DNA of 64,000 bases, from positions 3,162,001 through 3,226,000 of the forward strand of contig NZ_CP110395.1 of assembly GCF_029910215.1 (NCBI RefSeq), written 5' to 3'. Shown here in pieces: positions 1-9,201 of the stretch; the stretch's first letter is position 1; every line of letters begins with the position of its first letter. The stretch is from Paraburkholderia sp. D15 (GTDB lineage: Bacteria; Pseudomonadota; Gammaproteobacteria; Burkholderiales; Burkholderiaceae). The position numbers and the translations under genes are program-made. The notes under the pieces were generated by a model. That model had not been told where the DNA came from, did no database searches, and saw only the letters and a list, made by a program, of their open reading frames with translations.

Positions 1-280
1 CGTCGTGCTGCTCGGCTTGTCGGCGGGCGTCGAACAGTTGAACGAGGGCTTTCGCGCCGCCGCGCAATCGGCGACGTGCCGCGGCTTCACCGTGGGCCGC
101 ACGATTTTCCACGAGCCGAGCCACGCGTGGCTCGCCGGCGAGATCGGCGACGACGAACTGATCGCGCGCGTGCGCCATACGTTCGAGACGCTGATCGCGT
201 CGTGGCGGGCGACGCGCGGCGCGAGCGACACCCGCGCCGCCGGCACGCCGCATCGCGTTCATCAGGAGCAGGCCGCATGA
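1..280 (+). CDS. iolC: 5-dehydro-2-deoxygluconokinase IolC, C-terminal end (partial)
   Basis: Only the last 92 codons are in the window (reading frame from base 2); the gene runs off the left edge. The visible part matches the C-terminal DUF2090 domain that follows the PfkB kinase domain in proteobacterial IolC; the segment GFTVGRTIF is typical. IolC phosphorylates 2-deoxy-5-keto-gluconate in myo-inositol catabolism, and the DUF2090 part is thought to supply the following aldolase step. The stop codon overlaps the next gene's start in an ATGA, so the two are translationally coupled. The kinase half cannot be seen, so the call rests on this domain and on the iol genes downstream. Confidence 0.82.
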   Translation, partial: VVLLGLSAGVEQLNEGFRAAAQSATCRGFTVGRTIFHEPSHAWLAGEIGDDELIARVRHTFETLIASWRATRGASDTRAAGTPHRVHQEQAA

Positions 281-2259
281 ACCAGCGCGTAATGCATCAC
301 CACACGGCGTCCGCCAACGACGCCACCCACACCGCCGATCCCACGCCGGCGGCATCCGGCACGATTCGTCTGACGGCCGCGCAGGCGCTGGTCCGCTACC
401 TCGCCGCGCAACGCGTCGTGAGCGAGGACGGCGAAGGCACCGAGACGCTGTTCGGCGGCGTGTTCGCGATCTTCGGGCACGGCAACGTCGCGGGAATCGG
501 CGAGGCGCTGTACCAGCATCGCGAGCAGTTGCCGACGCTGCGCGCGCACAACGAGCAGGCGATGGCGCACAGCGCGATCGCTTTCGCGAAAGCCCACTTC
601 CGCCGCCGCATGATGGCGGTGACGACCTCGATCGGCCCCGGCGCGACCAACCTCGTGACGGCGGCGGCGCTCGCGCACGTGAACCGTCTGCCGGTGCTGC
701 TGCTGCCCGGCGACATCTTCGTATCGCGCGCGCCGGACCCGGTGCTGCAACAGGTCGAGGACTTCCACGACGGCGGCGTCTCCGCCAACGACGCGCTCAA
801 GCCCGTATCGCGCTACTTCGACCGGATCGTGCACCCGGCGCAATTGCTGAATGCGCTGCCGCGCGCGGTGCGCGTGCTGACCGATGCCGCGTTGTGCGGC
901 CCCGTCACGCTCGCGTTGCCGCAGGACGTGCAGGCGCAGGCGTGGGATTTTCCGGAGGCGTTTTTCGCGCCGCGCGTGGTGGGCTTTCACGCGCCCGCGC
1001 CGCGCGCCGACGAACTCGACGCAGCGCTCGCGCCATTGCGGCTGGCGAAGCGGCCGTTGATCGTCGCGGGCGGCGGCGTGCTGTACGGACGCGCGACCGA
1101 CGCATTGCAGCGCTTCGCCGCCACGCACGGCATACCCGTGGCGGAGACGCAGGCCGGCAAGGGCTCGCTCGCGTGGAACGATCCGCTGAACGCGGGCGCG
1201 CTGGGCGTGACCGGTTCGCCCGCCGCCAACGCGCTCGCGCAGGACGCGGATTGCGTGCTCGCGATCGGCACCCGCCTGCAGGATTTCACCACCGGGTCGA
1301 ACACACTATTCGCGCACGCCGGCGTGATCGCCATCAACGCCAATCCGTTCGATGGCCTCAAGCATCGCGCGTGCGTCATCGAGGCGGACGCGCAGCTCAC
1401 GCTGGATGCGCTCGTCGAGCCGTTGCGGGACTGGCGCGCGGAGCCCGCATGGACCACGCGCGCGCAGCAACTCGCGGCGGCGTGGCGCGAGACGGTCGGC
1501 ACGCTCACGCATGCACCGCAACACGACGACGTGCTGCCGTACGAAGGCGACGTGATCGGCGCGATCCAGCGTTCGAGCGCGGGGTCGGCGGCGAACGACA
1601 TCGTCGTCTGCGCGGCCGGCACCCTGCCCGCCGAATTGCACAAGCTCTGGCGCGCGGGCAAACCGGGCGCGTATCACGTCGAGTACGGCTATTCGTGCAT
1701 GGGCTACGAAATCGCGGGCGGCCTCGGCGCGAAGCTCGCGCGCCCCGCGCGCGAAGTGATCGTGATGCTCGGCGACGGCAGCTATCTGATGATGAACAGC
1801 GAGATCGCGACCTCGGTGATGATCGGCGCCAAGCTGATCGTCGTGGTGCTCGACAATCGCGGCTATGGCTGCATCAACCGCTTGCAGCAGGCGTGCGGTG
1901 GCGCGCCGTTCAACAATCTGCTGGAAGACTGCATGCAGGGTCCGCTCGGCGCGCCCCAGATCGACTTCGCCGCGCATGCGCGTGCGCTCGGCGCGCAGGC
2001 CGAGCACGTCGCGAATATCGCCGAACTCGAAGCGGCGATGCAACGCGCGCGCAGCGCGAATCGCACCTACGTGATCAGTATCGACACCGATCCGGCGCGC
2101 ACCACCAGCGAAGGCGGCTGGTGGTGGCAGGTCGCCGTGCCCGAAGTGTCGACGCGCGCCGCCGTGCGCGACGCGCGCGCCCAGTACGAGGCACGGCTCT
2201 CGGCGCGCGCCGACCCGTCCAGCGCGACGGCTCGCGCCACGCAACCCGACAACGAATGA
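277..2259 (+). CDS. iolD: 3D-(3,5/4)-trihydroxycyclohexane-1,2-dione hydrolase
   Basis: A ThDP-dependent enzyme of 660 residues that opens the ring of trihydroxycyclohexane-dione to 5-deoxy-glucuronate in cytoplasmic inositol breakdown. It has the three-domain acetolactate synthase layout. The N-terminal pyrimidine-binding domain carries the activating Glu within DGEGTETLFGG. The C-terminal pyrophosphate-binding domain shows GDGSYLMMNSEIATS followed about 15 residues later by LDN, the ThDP/Mg motif. The ATG at 277 is chosen because it overlaps the iolC stop (ATGA); the frame stays open further upstream, but that extension lies over iolC. The length is near the family's usual size. iolE starts 10 bp after its stop. 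Confidence 0.93.
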   Translation: MNQRVMHHHTASANDATHTADPTPAASGTIRLTAAQALVRYLAAQRVVSEDGEGTETLFGGVFAIFGHGNVAGIGEALYQHREQLPTLRAHNEQAMAHSAIAFAKAHFRRRMMAVTTSIGPGATNLVTAAALAHVNRLPVLLLPGDIFVSRAPDPVLQQVEDFHDGGVSANDALKPVSRYFDRIVHPAQLLNALPRAVRVLTDAALCGPVTLALPQDVQAQAWDFPEAFFAPRVVGFHAPAPRADELDAALAPLRLAKRPLIVAGGGVLYGRATDALQRFAATHGIPVAETQAGKGSLAWNDPLNAGALGVTGSPAANALAQDADCVLAIGTRLQDFTTGSNTLFAHAGVIAINANPFDGLKHRACVIEADAQLTLDALVEPLRDWRAEPAWTTRAQQLAAAWRETVGTLTHAPQHDDVLPYEGDVIGAIQRSSAGSAANDIVVCAAGTLPAELHKLWRAGKPGAYHVEYGYSCMGYEIAGGLGAKLARPAREVIVMLGDGSYLMMNSEIATSVMIGAKLIVVVLDNRGYGCINRLQQACGGAPFNNLLEDCMQGPLGAPQIDFAAHARALGAQAEHVANIAELEAAMQRARSANRTYVISIDTDPARTTSEGGWWWQVAVPEVSTRAAVRDARAQYEARLSARADPSSATARATQPDNE

Positions 2260-2269
2260 GGACGCCCGC

Positions 2270-3187
2270 ATGACTGCTTTCGACGTACGTATCGGCATCA
2301 ACCCGCTCTCGTGGATGAACGACGATCTGCCCTCGCTCGGCGGCGAGACGCCGCTGGAAGTCGCGTTGACCGAAGGCCGCCAGATCGGCTATCAGGGCTT
2401 CGAACTCGGCAACAAGTTTCCGCGCGAACCGCAGGCGCTGAAAACGCTGCTCGCGCAATACGATCTCGCGCTGGTGTCCGGCTGGTATTCCGGGCGCCTC
2501 GCACGGCGCAGCGTGGAGGAAGAAATCGCTTCGGTCGGCCCGCATCTGGAATTGCTCGCGCAAAACGGCGCCACCGCGATGGTGTACGGCGAAGTGGCCG
2601 ACTCGATCCAGGGCGCGCCGCAGCCGCTGTATCAACGGCCGCGTTTTTTCAGCGACGCGCAATGGGCCGCGTACGCGGCACGCGTCGATGAATTCGCGCG
2701 TTATACGCTAAGCCGTGGCGTGCGGCTGGCCTACCATCACCACATGGGCGCGTATGTCGAAACGCCCGCCGATGTCGATCAGTTGATGTCGCGCACCAGC
2801 GACGCGGTCGGTCTGCTGTTCGACGCCGGGCACATCACGTTCGCGGGCGGCGATCCGCTGGCGGTGCTCGACAAACATATCGGCCGCGTGTGCCATGTGC
2901 ATTGCAAGGACGTGCGCCCCGCCGTGATGAAGCTCGCGCGCAATCGCAACTGGAGTTTTCTCGATGCGGTGATCGCGGGCGCATTCACGGTGCCGGGCGA
3001 CGGCGCGGTGAATTTTCCGGCCATCATCGCGCGATTGAAGCGGCACGGTTATCGCGGCTGGCTGGTGGTCGAGGCGGAGCAGGACCCGGTGGTCGCGCCG
3101 TCGTTCGAATACGCACAGAAGGGTTACCGGACGTTGCGCGCGCTGGTCGATGCGCCGCTCGACGACGTCACGCAGGAGGCAGCATGA
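2270..3187 (+). CDS. iolE: myo-inosose-2 dehydratase
   Basis: A 305-residue sugar-phosphate-isomerase/AP-endonuclease-2 type TIM barrel that dehydrates 2-keto-myo-inositol to the trihydroxycyclohexane-dione used by IolD. The N-terminus GINPLSWMNDD and the metal-site segments LAYHHHMG, LLFDAGH, CHVHCKD and VVEAEQD are characteristic of IolE. The start follows iolD by 10 bp, with GAGGAC just upstream as ribosome-binding site. Its stop overlaps the iolB start by ATGA, so iolC-D-E-B reads as one transcript. Length is normal for the family and nothing is unusual. Confidence 0.94.
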   Translation: MTAFDVRIGINPLSWMNDDLPSLGGETPLEVALTEGRQIGYQGFELGNKFPREPQALKTLLAQYDLALVSGWYSGRLARRSVEEEIASVGPHLELLAQNGATAMVYGEVADSIQGAPQPLYQRPRFFSDAQWAAYAARVDEFARYTLSRGVRLAYHHHMGAYVETPADVDQLMSRTSDAVGLLFDAGHITFAGGDPLAVLDKHIGRVCHVHCKDVRPAVMKLARNRNWSFLDAVIAGAFTVPGDGAVNFPAIIARLKRHGYRGWLVVEAEQDPVVAPSFEYAQKGYRTLRALVDAPLDDVTQEAA

Positions 3188-3984
3188 GTCTATTGGTCAA
3201 GGCACAGCGCGACGGCCAGACGATCGCGCGGGTCACGCCGGCATCGGCGTGCTGGCGGTACGTGGGTTTTGCCGCGTACCGGCTGGGCGCGAACGAAGTC
3301 GTGCATGTGTTCGAAGCGGCGCGCGAGGTGTGCATCGTCGTGCTGACCGGCGCGGTGGATATCGAAACCGCGGACACCACCTGGCACGCGCTCGGCTCGC
3401 GCGACAGCGTGTTCGAAGACGCCGCGCCGCACGCGGTGTATCTGCCGCCGGGCGTGCGGATCACCGTGCGCGCGAATCGCGATGCGGAGATCGGTGTAGC
3501 CAGCGCGCCCGCCAAAGGCGAGTTCCCGGCGCGGCTGATCGAACCCGCTTCGATGAAACGGTCGACGCGCGGCAAGGGACTGAATACGCGTTACGTCTGC
3601 GATATTCTTCCGCAGACCGAGCCGGCCGAGTCGTTGCTCGTGGTCGAAGTCCGAACGCCGGGCGGTCATGCGTCGAGCTATCCGCCGCATAAGCACGACA
3701 CCGACAACGTGCCGCACGAGAGTTCGCTCGAAGAGACGTACTACCATCGGTTGAATCCGCCGCAGGGTTTCGCGTTTCAGCGCGTTTATACGGACATGCG
3801 CGATATCGACGAATCGATGGCCGTCGAGGATCACGACGTGGTGATGGTGCCGCGCGGCTATCACCCGGTGGTCGTGCCGTATGGCTACGACTCGTACTAC
3901 CTGAACGTGATGGCCGGCGGGCAGCGGGTCTGGCATTTCCGCAACGATCCGGCGCACGAGTGGATCATCAATAAAGACGCCTGA
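3184..3984 (+). CDS. iolB: 5-deoxy-glucuronate isomerase
   Basis: A double-cupin isomerase of 266 residues converting 5-deoxy-D-glucuronate into 2-deoxy-5-keto-gluconate, the IolC substrate. The second cupin holds the metal ligands in YPPHKHD and EETYYH, and GYHPVVVPYGYDSYYLNVMAG near the C-terminus is diagnostic (two short segments, HPVVV and YDSYYLNV). The start ATG overlaps the iolE stop and is preceded by GGAGGCAGC. It is the last gene of the operon here; the next gene lies on the other strand 60 bp on, and I see no clear hairpin terminator in that gap. Confidence 0.94.
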   Translation: MSLLVKAQRDGQTIARVTPASACWRYVGFAAYRLGANEVVHVFEAAREVCIVVLTGAVDIETADTTWHALGSRDSVFEDAAPHAVYLPPGVRITVRANRDAEIGVASAPAKGEFPARLIEPASMKRSTRGKGLNTRYVCDILPQTEPAESLLVVEVRTPGGHASSYPPHKHDTDNVPHESSLEETYYHRLNPPQGFAFQRVYTDMRDIDESMAVEDHDVVMVPRGYHPVVVPYGYDSYYLNVMAGGQRVWHFRNDPAHEWIINKDA

Positions 3985-4044
3985 CGTTCGGGCCCGGATC
4001 TCGCCGCCGTATTTACCGCCTCGTTTTCCGCGTTAGTTTGCACC

Positions 4045-6432
4045 TTACTTTCGCGCGGCGAGATCCACGTCCAGCGCGCCGTCCTCGCCCATTCTCACCG
4101 TGCCCTTCGACACGTCGCGGCGATAGCCGTACAGGTCGAACTTCATCACGCCGGGGTTCGAGCTGTCCTTGATGAAGGTGCGCGTATTGGTGACCAGCGA
4201 GTTGAACATCTTCACGTCGCCGGATTCGATCCACACGAAGCTCCTGCCCGCGCCTGCGGGCGGGCGCGCCACCGCGGCCCCGCCGTCGCGCTTGAACTTC
4301 AGCACCAGTCCTTCGTCGGTCACCGTCGCGCTGGCGAGACGCCCTTGCAGCACCGGCGGCGGAAACACCGTGTATTGATCGAACACCAGCTGGTTACCCT
4401 TCAGCGCGACGCCCTTGCGCGTGAACGGCGTGAGCGACGCGAGCGGAATGTCCAGCGCGCGCAGCAGGCCCGCTTGCGGCACCCCGAGCACGCTCACCGA
4501 GGTCGGTTCATACACCAGATGCCGCTCATCCTTCGCGACGATCGTGCCGCTCATCGTGGTCGGCAGCCAGACGCCGGGGAAGTGATTCCACAGCTTGATG
4601 CCGCCCGTGACCTGCAGCTTGCCGTCCACCGGTTTCAGTTGCAGGTCGTTCAGCGAACGCGGCTGATAGTCGAGCAGATAGTCGTTGAACAGCGCCGCCA
4701 TCGCGGGCCACGGTTCCACCACCTCGCCGCCGATGATGCGGATGTCGTATTGATCCGGATCGTCCAGATCGACCGGCTGGCCGGGATGCTTCGGCACCAT
4801 CTGCGCGTCCAACGTGCGCACGTGGAAACCGATCCGTCCGGCAACGTAGAAGTCGACGTTCTCGACATGGATCAGCGGTGCGGCGCCGGGCGAGCGGCGC
4901 TCGTCGCCGAAAGCCGAGCCGGGCGTGGACAGACGCTCGCCGTTGAATGCCGCGCGCGTGCTGACGGGCATCGCGTGCGGCGCCGCGTTCGATGCGCTTC
5001 GCAGTGCCGGCGGGATGTGTTGCCAGACGAGCCGTGCCTGCGCGAGCGAGGCCTGCTGCGCGCGGATGAAGCTGTCGTTGAAACGGGCGCTCGCGCTGCC
5101 GGTTTGCGAGGGTGTGTCTTTCGTGTCGCCGGAAGCGGTGCCCGCTGCGTTCGCCGCATTGGCCGCATTCGTTGCGTTGCCGTTCGTCAGCGTTGCATAC
5201 GAAGGGAGATGCGCATCCAGCGCACCGCTTTCGTCGAACGTGAGGTAACCCGATGCCATCTGGTCGCGGTAGTGATACAGGTCCAGCACGAACGGCGCAT
5301 TCGCGTCGAGCGGCGTGATCGCCATGTCGATGTTCATCGGCATCGAGCGCATGAACTTCACGTCGCCGCCCTGCACCAGCATGCCGCGCGCGGGCATCGT
5401 CGCGGGCCAGTCGATGCGCGGCACCGTGCGGTCGTCGAGCGTGAAGCGCACGCCCGCCGCGCTCGTGTCGATCCGCGAGATCGTCATGCGCAGCGCGGGC
5501 GGCGGCGTCAGCTTCGCGACCTGCATCACGACGTCGTCGCCGTCGAGGCGCGCGATCGGCGTGTCCACCTTCAGCAGGTCGGCCATTTTCACGTGCGCGG
5601 CCTGCATCAGCTTGTCGGCGCCGACGCCGGCCACTTCGACGTGATCGGCGTGGAAGACGAGTTCGCTGGCGTTGCGCATCGACAGCGAACCGCTCAGCAC
5701 GATCGGCACCCAGGTCTCGCGATGCATTTCGCCGGTAATGCGCAAGCTGCCGCCGTCCTGCGGCACCACCTTCATATTGCGCAGCGGCGAACCCTGATAC
5801 TGGAACAGATAGCGATCGAAGATCGCCGTGAGCTTCGCGCTGTCGAGCGTCACGTCGCCGCGATGCACGTTGATCGTCACGCTGGTCGGATCGTCGAAAA
5901 CGATCGGCTGGCCGGCGTGCGCCGGGCTCAGTGTCGCGGCCATGTCGTGGATCATGAAACCGATGTCGCCGGTCACGCGGAAATCGACGTCGCGCGCGAA
6001 CATCAACGAACCGTCGATGCCGGAGTCGCGCAAGGTCAGCGGACGGACGCGTTTTTCCGTCATGCCGCTCGACGAAGGGATGCGTGCGGCGACGCTTTGT
6101 TCGGCGGCGAGTTGTTTTGCCTTGGCGAGTTCGAGCGAGGGGCGCGCCGCTGCGGAAGTCGCACTGTCGGGTGATGACGCGGCGAGTTGTGGCGAGGTGG
6201 CCGAAGGCGTCGACGAAGCCGTTGTCGTTGCGGAGGCAACGTTGCTCGAACTCGCGTCGGCGCATGCGGACATTAACAGCGCGGCCGTTAAAAACGCCGC
6301 GCTGGTGGCGACGGGCGCGCCACGCCAGAAGCGCGCCTGCCAGTGCGCATGCGACGAGCCGTTGCAACCTGTGCCCATCGAGATGCCGCTCCCGTTCGCG
6401 GCGGCTTCATCCACCCTGCGTTGCTGTCTCAC
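4045..6432 (-). CDS. Lipoprotein with two tandem copies of one LmeA/TULIP-like domain (unrecognised function)
   Basis: A 795-residue protein. I chose the GTG at 6432 because AGGAGGAGA sits 5 bp before it, although the frame is open 29 codons further. A signal segment ends in ALLMSAC, giving a lipid-anchored Cys at about residue 57. The rest is an internal duplication. DVDFRVTGDIGF (148-159) matches ENVDFYVAGRIGF (524-536). GGDVKFMRSM (355-364) matches SGDVKMFNSL (737-746). The C-terminal ends LYHYRD..GALDAHL and LYGYRR..GALDVDL also align. A low-complexity Asn/Ala linker (418-433) separates the copies. The long beta-rich pattern recalls DUF2993/LmeA lipid-binding proteins, but that is a guess. 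It is probably a periplasmic or outer-membrane lipoprotein. Confidence 0.7.
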   Translation of the reverse strand: MRQQRRVDEAAANGSGISMGTGCNGSSHAHWQARFWRGAPVATSAAFLTAALLMSACADASSSNVASATTTASSTPSATSPQLAASSPDSATSAAARPSLELAKAKQLAAEQSVAARIPSSSGMTEKRVRPLTLRDSGIDGSLMFARDVDFRVTGDIGFMIHDMAATLSPAHAGQPIVFDDPTSVTINVHRGDVTLDSAKLTAIFDRYLFQYQGSPLRNMKVVPQDGGSLRITGEMHRETWVPIVLSGSLSMRNASELVFHADHVEVAGVGADKLMQAAHVKMADLLKVDTPIARLDGDDVVMQVAKLTPPPALRMTISRIDTSAAGVRFTLDDRTVPRIDWPATMPARGMLVQGGDVKFMRSMPMNIDMAITPLDANAPFVLDLYHYRDQMASGYLTFDESGALDAHLPSYATLTNGNATNAANAANAAGTASGDTKDTPSQTGSASARFNDSFIRAQQASLAQARLVWQHIPPALRSASNAAPHAMPVSTRAAFNGERLSTPGSAFGDERRSPGAAPLIHVENVDFYVAGRIGFHVRTLDAQMVPKHPGQPVDLDDPDQYDIRIIGGEVVEPWPAMAALFNDYLLDYQPRSLNDLQLKPVDGKLQVTGGIKLWNHFPGVWLPTTMSGTIVAKDERHLVYEPTSVSVLGVPQAGLLRALDIPLASLTPFTRKGVALKGNQLVFDQYTVFPPPVLQGRLASATVTDEGLVLKFKRDGGAAVARPPAGAGRSFVWIESGDVKMFNSLVTNTRTFIKDSSNPGVMKFDLYGYRRDVSKGTVRMGEDGALDVDLAARK

Positions 6433-7168
6433 GATGTCTCCTCCTGTCGCCGGGACGCGCGTGTCGGGCGTCGGCCATGTCATGGTTCGCTGCACAGACG
6501 CGGGCTTTAAACGACTCACCCGCGACGCGCGCCTTCTGACCTGATTGTCTTGATTTGTCAGCGCGCTGCCGACAAGATTTCTGGAGGACGCTCACCAAAC
6601 GATCAAGCGTTTGAATCGGACTCGCCCAGGGTTGGAAAGCGGCTTGCGACGGGCTCATGCGGCAGATTGACGATCGCAATTCAAACGGCATTGCCGGATG
6701 AAATTTCGACCGGTTGTGCGATGGAACGCGCAGGCGACGCGCAAAACGTTTGCCGCATTGCAATAAAGACATGGCAATCCACGGGCATGGGACATGCCAG
6801 ACAGTTGCCTTGAGAACGACGGTTTAGTCCACTATCCAGGTTTCGAACGCCCTGAAGGTTTTGCTCGACGGGTCGCGACGCTGGGTTCATCGCCCGTCTT
6901 CACCGTCGTATTTCCGGCGGCGATTTTTTAGTTGGTATGCCGAATCATCGCTGATTAGAATCAGCCCGCATTTTCGTTCCCTCTCCGCTCATTTCTCTTC
7001 GCATTCGCGGATGAAACTTCGCGCCGACACGGCTTGACCGCACGCATGTCGATCATCGTCGGCGTCAACGCGTGTCTCGCTCCGTCACGTTCCTGAAGGT
7101 GCCTCATCTTCGAGAACACATTCCGTTCGACGGCAACCCGAAGTTCCTTCCTTCTGAAAGGATGCGCC
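6433..7168. other. Long non-coding interval
   Basis: 736 bp between divergent genes. I see no ORF with a credible start or composition. A weak hairpin (CCGTCG / CGGCGG) at 6903-6920 is followed by six T. At 6951-6964 there is a perfect inverted repeat CTGATT-AG-AATCAG, which could be an operator for the secreted protein gene that starts at 7169. The last 200 bp could be its leader. Confidence 0.35.
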
Positions 7169-8197
7169 ATGAACTACAGCAAGCGCCGTTTGTTCACTTC
7201 ACCGCAGCACCTCTGGCCGTTCGTTTTCGCCTGGCTATTTCTGACGATGCTGACACCCGCGCACGCTGCGGACGCTGCGTCGTCCGCACGCCAGCTCACG
7301 ACCGTGGCGACCTTGAGCGAGGCCGCGCGCCCCGCGAACGTGCCGTCGGATTACGTGGTCACGCCGAATGGATTCTTCTCGCCCGACTGCGTGCAGGTCA
7401 TCCACGCGCACGAAAACTTGCGCGCGGACGGCAGCATTCGCCAGAGCGATGGAACAGTTCGAGCGCCGGCGAAATGCGGCCGCGCGCACTACGACCGGCA
7501 AGGACACAGCATCGCGCCGACCGCGGCCGGTCACGCCGCGCCGGTGTCCACCGCCAACGCGGTCGAGCCGGATTATCACGGCTGGATCGAGAGCGTGAAT
7601 TACCAGAACGGCAGCAACGTCGGCCGCTTGCGCGCGAGCTGGAAAGTCCCGTCGACGCCCAACGACGCGGGAAATCAAACCGTTTTCTTCTTCCCGGGCC
7701 TCGAGCAGACGCCGACCGTGCAGTCGATCCTGCAACCGGTGCTCGGCTGGAACGGCTTCAACGATCACACGTGGACCATCGCGAGCTGGAATTGCTGCAC
7801 GGCCGGCACCACCACGCACACCGATCCGGTCAACGTGTCGCCGGGTGACGAAATCGTCGGCGACATGTATTCGCTGTGCGGCGTGGGCGTCTACGATTGC
7901 GGGTCCTGGTCCATCGTCACGCAGGACACGACCAATGGTCAAAGCGTCACGTTGAACACCGCACCTCAGGGCGAGTTGCAATGGGTCTTCGGCGGTGTGC
8001 TCGAAGTCTACGGTTTCAGTAGTTGCAATCAGCTTCCACCTGAGGCATCGACGCAGTTTTACGGCGTCAGCGTGTGGGATACCAACGGCAACGTGTTGTC
8101 GCCGTCGTGGCAAGGCGGCTTCGCGAGTTCGTCGCTCTCGCCGCAATGCAATTACAACCTGGCCGTCGGCCCCGGCTCGGTCTATCTGTATTACTGA
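7169..8197 (+). CDS. Secreted protein resembling G1 (eqolisin) peptidases
   Basis: A 342-residue exported protein with signal peptide 1-33 (cleavage after AHA). The start is supported by GAAAGG 7 bp upstream. The mature part from about residue 130 is rich in Trp, Gly and beta-strand residues. It contains WKVPSTPND, VFFFPGLEQT, ILQPVLGWN and, later, GELQWVFGG. In fungal eqolisins the catalytic Gln lies in an ILQ-G segment and the Glu in an AEW-type segment, so Q in ILQPVLGW and E in GELQW could be the counterparts. The protein has paired Cys (NCC, LCGVGVYDC), consistent with disulfides. Function is inferred from this motif resemblance only. Its 3' end overlaps the convergent map gene by 7 bp. 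Confidence 0.55.
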   Translation: MNYSKRRLFTSPQHLWPFVFAWLFLTMLTPAHAADAASSARQLTTVATLSEAARPANVPSDYVVTPNGFFSPDCVQVIHAHENLRADGSIRQSDGTVRAPAKCGRAHYDRQGHSIAPTAAGHAAPVSTANAVEPDYHGWIESVNYQNGSNVGRLRASWKVPSTPNDAGNQTVFFFPGLEQTPTVQSILQPVLGWNGFNDHTWTIASWNCCTAGTTTHTDPVNVSPGDEIVGDMYSLCGVGVYDCGSWSIVTQDTTNGQSVTLNTAPQGELQWVFGGVLEVYGFSSCNQLPPEASTQFYGVSVWDTNGNVLSPSWQGGFASSSLSPQCNYNLAVGPGSVYLYY

Positions 8198-8973
8198 GGC
8201 GCAAGCCGGTTCGCCGGCTTTTCCTCGGCGCGCAACGTCAATACGCGCACACCGTTTTGCGTCACGGCGACGGTGTGCTCGAATTGCGCGGACAGTTGGC
8301 CGTCACGCGTGACGACGGTCCAGCCGTCCTCTTCGGTACGCACCGCGTGGCGCCCCTGGTTGAGCATCGGTTCGATGGTGAAGACCATGCCTTCGCGCAG
8401 CGTCAGGCCCGTGCGCGGTTTGCCCCAATGCAGCACTTGCGGATCTTCGTGCATTTCGCGACCGATGCCGTGGCCGCAATATTCCCTGACGACCGTATAG
8501 CCGTTACGGCGCGCGTGCCGCTCGATCGCGTGGCCGATGTCGCCGAGTTGCGCACCGGGACGCACGGCCTTGATGCCTTGCCACATCGCTTCGTAGGTGA
8601 CCTGCACGAGACGCTTTGCCAGCGGCGCGACGTCGCCGACCAGATAGGTTTTGCTGGAGTCGGCGATGAAGCCGTTCTTCTCGAGCGTGATGTCGAAGTT
8701 GACGATATCGCCGCTCTGCAAGGTCTCTTCCCCGGACGGCACGCCGTGGCACACCACGTTGTTGCGCGACGCGTTGAGCGCGTACGCGTAGCCGTACTGC
8801 CCCTTGCTTGCGGGGCGAGCGCCGAGATCGTTGACGATGAAGCTGTCGACCAGATCGTTGACCTGCATGGTGGACATGCCGATCAGGCTCAGGCCGTTCA
8901 GGTAGCCGAATACGTCGGCGAGCAGCTTGCCGGACTCGGCGAGCAAGGCGATCTCTTCGGGGCGTTTGGTCAT
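8191..8973 (-). CDS. map: Type I methionine aminopeptidase
   Basis: A 260-residue metallopeptidase that removes the N-terminal Met from nascent proteins. All five metal ligands of the pita-bread fold are visible: Asp in NFDITL, Asp in IADSSKT, His in CGHGIGREMHE, Glu in FTIEPML and Glu in QFEHTVA. CHGVPSG is the usual substrate-side motif. The start overlaps the stop of the ParD-like gene by ATGA, so its translation depends on that gene. This genomic setting differs from the housekeeping map, which normally sits by rpsB, so this is probably an accessory copy. A second map gene elsewhere is expected but is not visible here. Confidence 0.92.
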   Translation of the reverse strand: MTKRPEEIALLAESGKLLADVFGYLNGLSLIGMSTMQVNDLVDSFIVNDLGARPASKGQYGYAYALNASRNNVVCHGVPSGEETLQSGDIVNFDITLEKNGFIADSSKTYLVGDVAPLAKRLVQVTYEAMWQGIKAVRPGAQLGDIGHAIERHARRNGYTVVREYCGHGIGREMHEDPQVLHWGKPRTGLTLREGMVFTIEPMLNQGRHAVRTEEDGWTVVTRDGQLSAQFEHTVAVTQNGVRVLTLRAEEKPANRLAPQ

Positions 8974-9182
8974 GTCGATGCGGCGGAAACGGCCTGCTCT
9001 TCGACGCCCGCTGCTCGCAATTCACGTGCGACGACTTCGTTGAAAGTCAGGGTGGGGTTCAGTTCGCAGAGGATGCCGATCTTGATCCAGAAGGCGGCTT
9101 GCGCGTTGATGGAGCGGCAGGAGACGGTGCTCGCCTTGCGGATCTGGTCGTGCAGATCGTCGTCGATGTTTACGATGCCCAT
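8970..9182 (-). CDS. ParD-like ribbon-helix-helix regulator/antitoxin
   Basis: A 70-residue protein beginning MGIVNIDDDLHDQIRKAS, with a strand followed by helices as in ribbon-helix-helix DNA-binding proteins. It fits the ParD_like family (antitoxin-like proteins longer in the second helix, with FWIKIG and NPTLTFNEVV). It is coupled to map by a 4-bp overlap. A symmetric AT-rich palindrome lies 20-47 bp upstream and would suit an autoregulated RHH protein. No ParE toxin is present; the only partner is the aminopeptidase. Confidence 0.75.
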   Translation of the reverse strand: MGIVNIDDDLHDQIRKASTVSCRSINAQAAFWIKIGILCELNPTLTFNEVVARELRAAGVEEQAVSAAST

Positions 9183-9201
9183 GGGGTTGGTGCCAGAGTT
9201 T

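Noticed and set aside
6903..6929. Weak hairpin followed by T-run
   Set aside because: No plus-strand gene ends nearby, and the stem needs a G-U pair.
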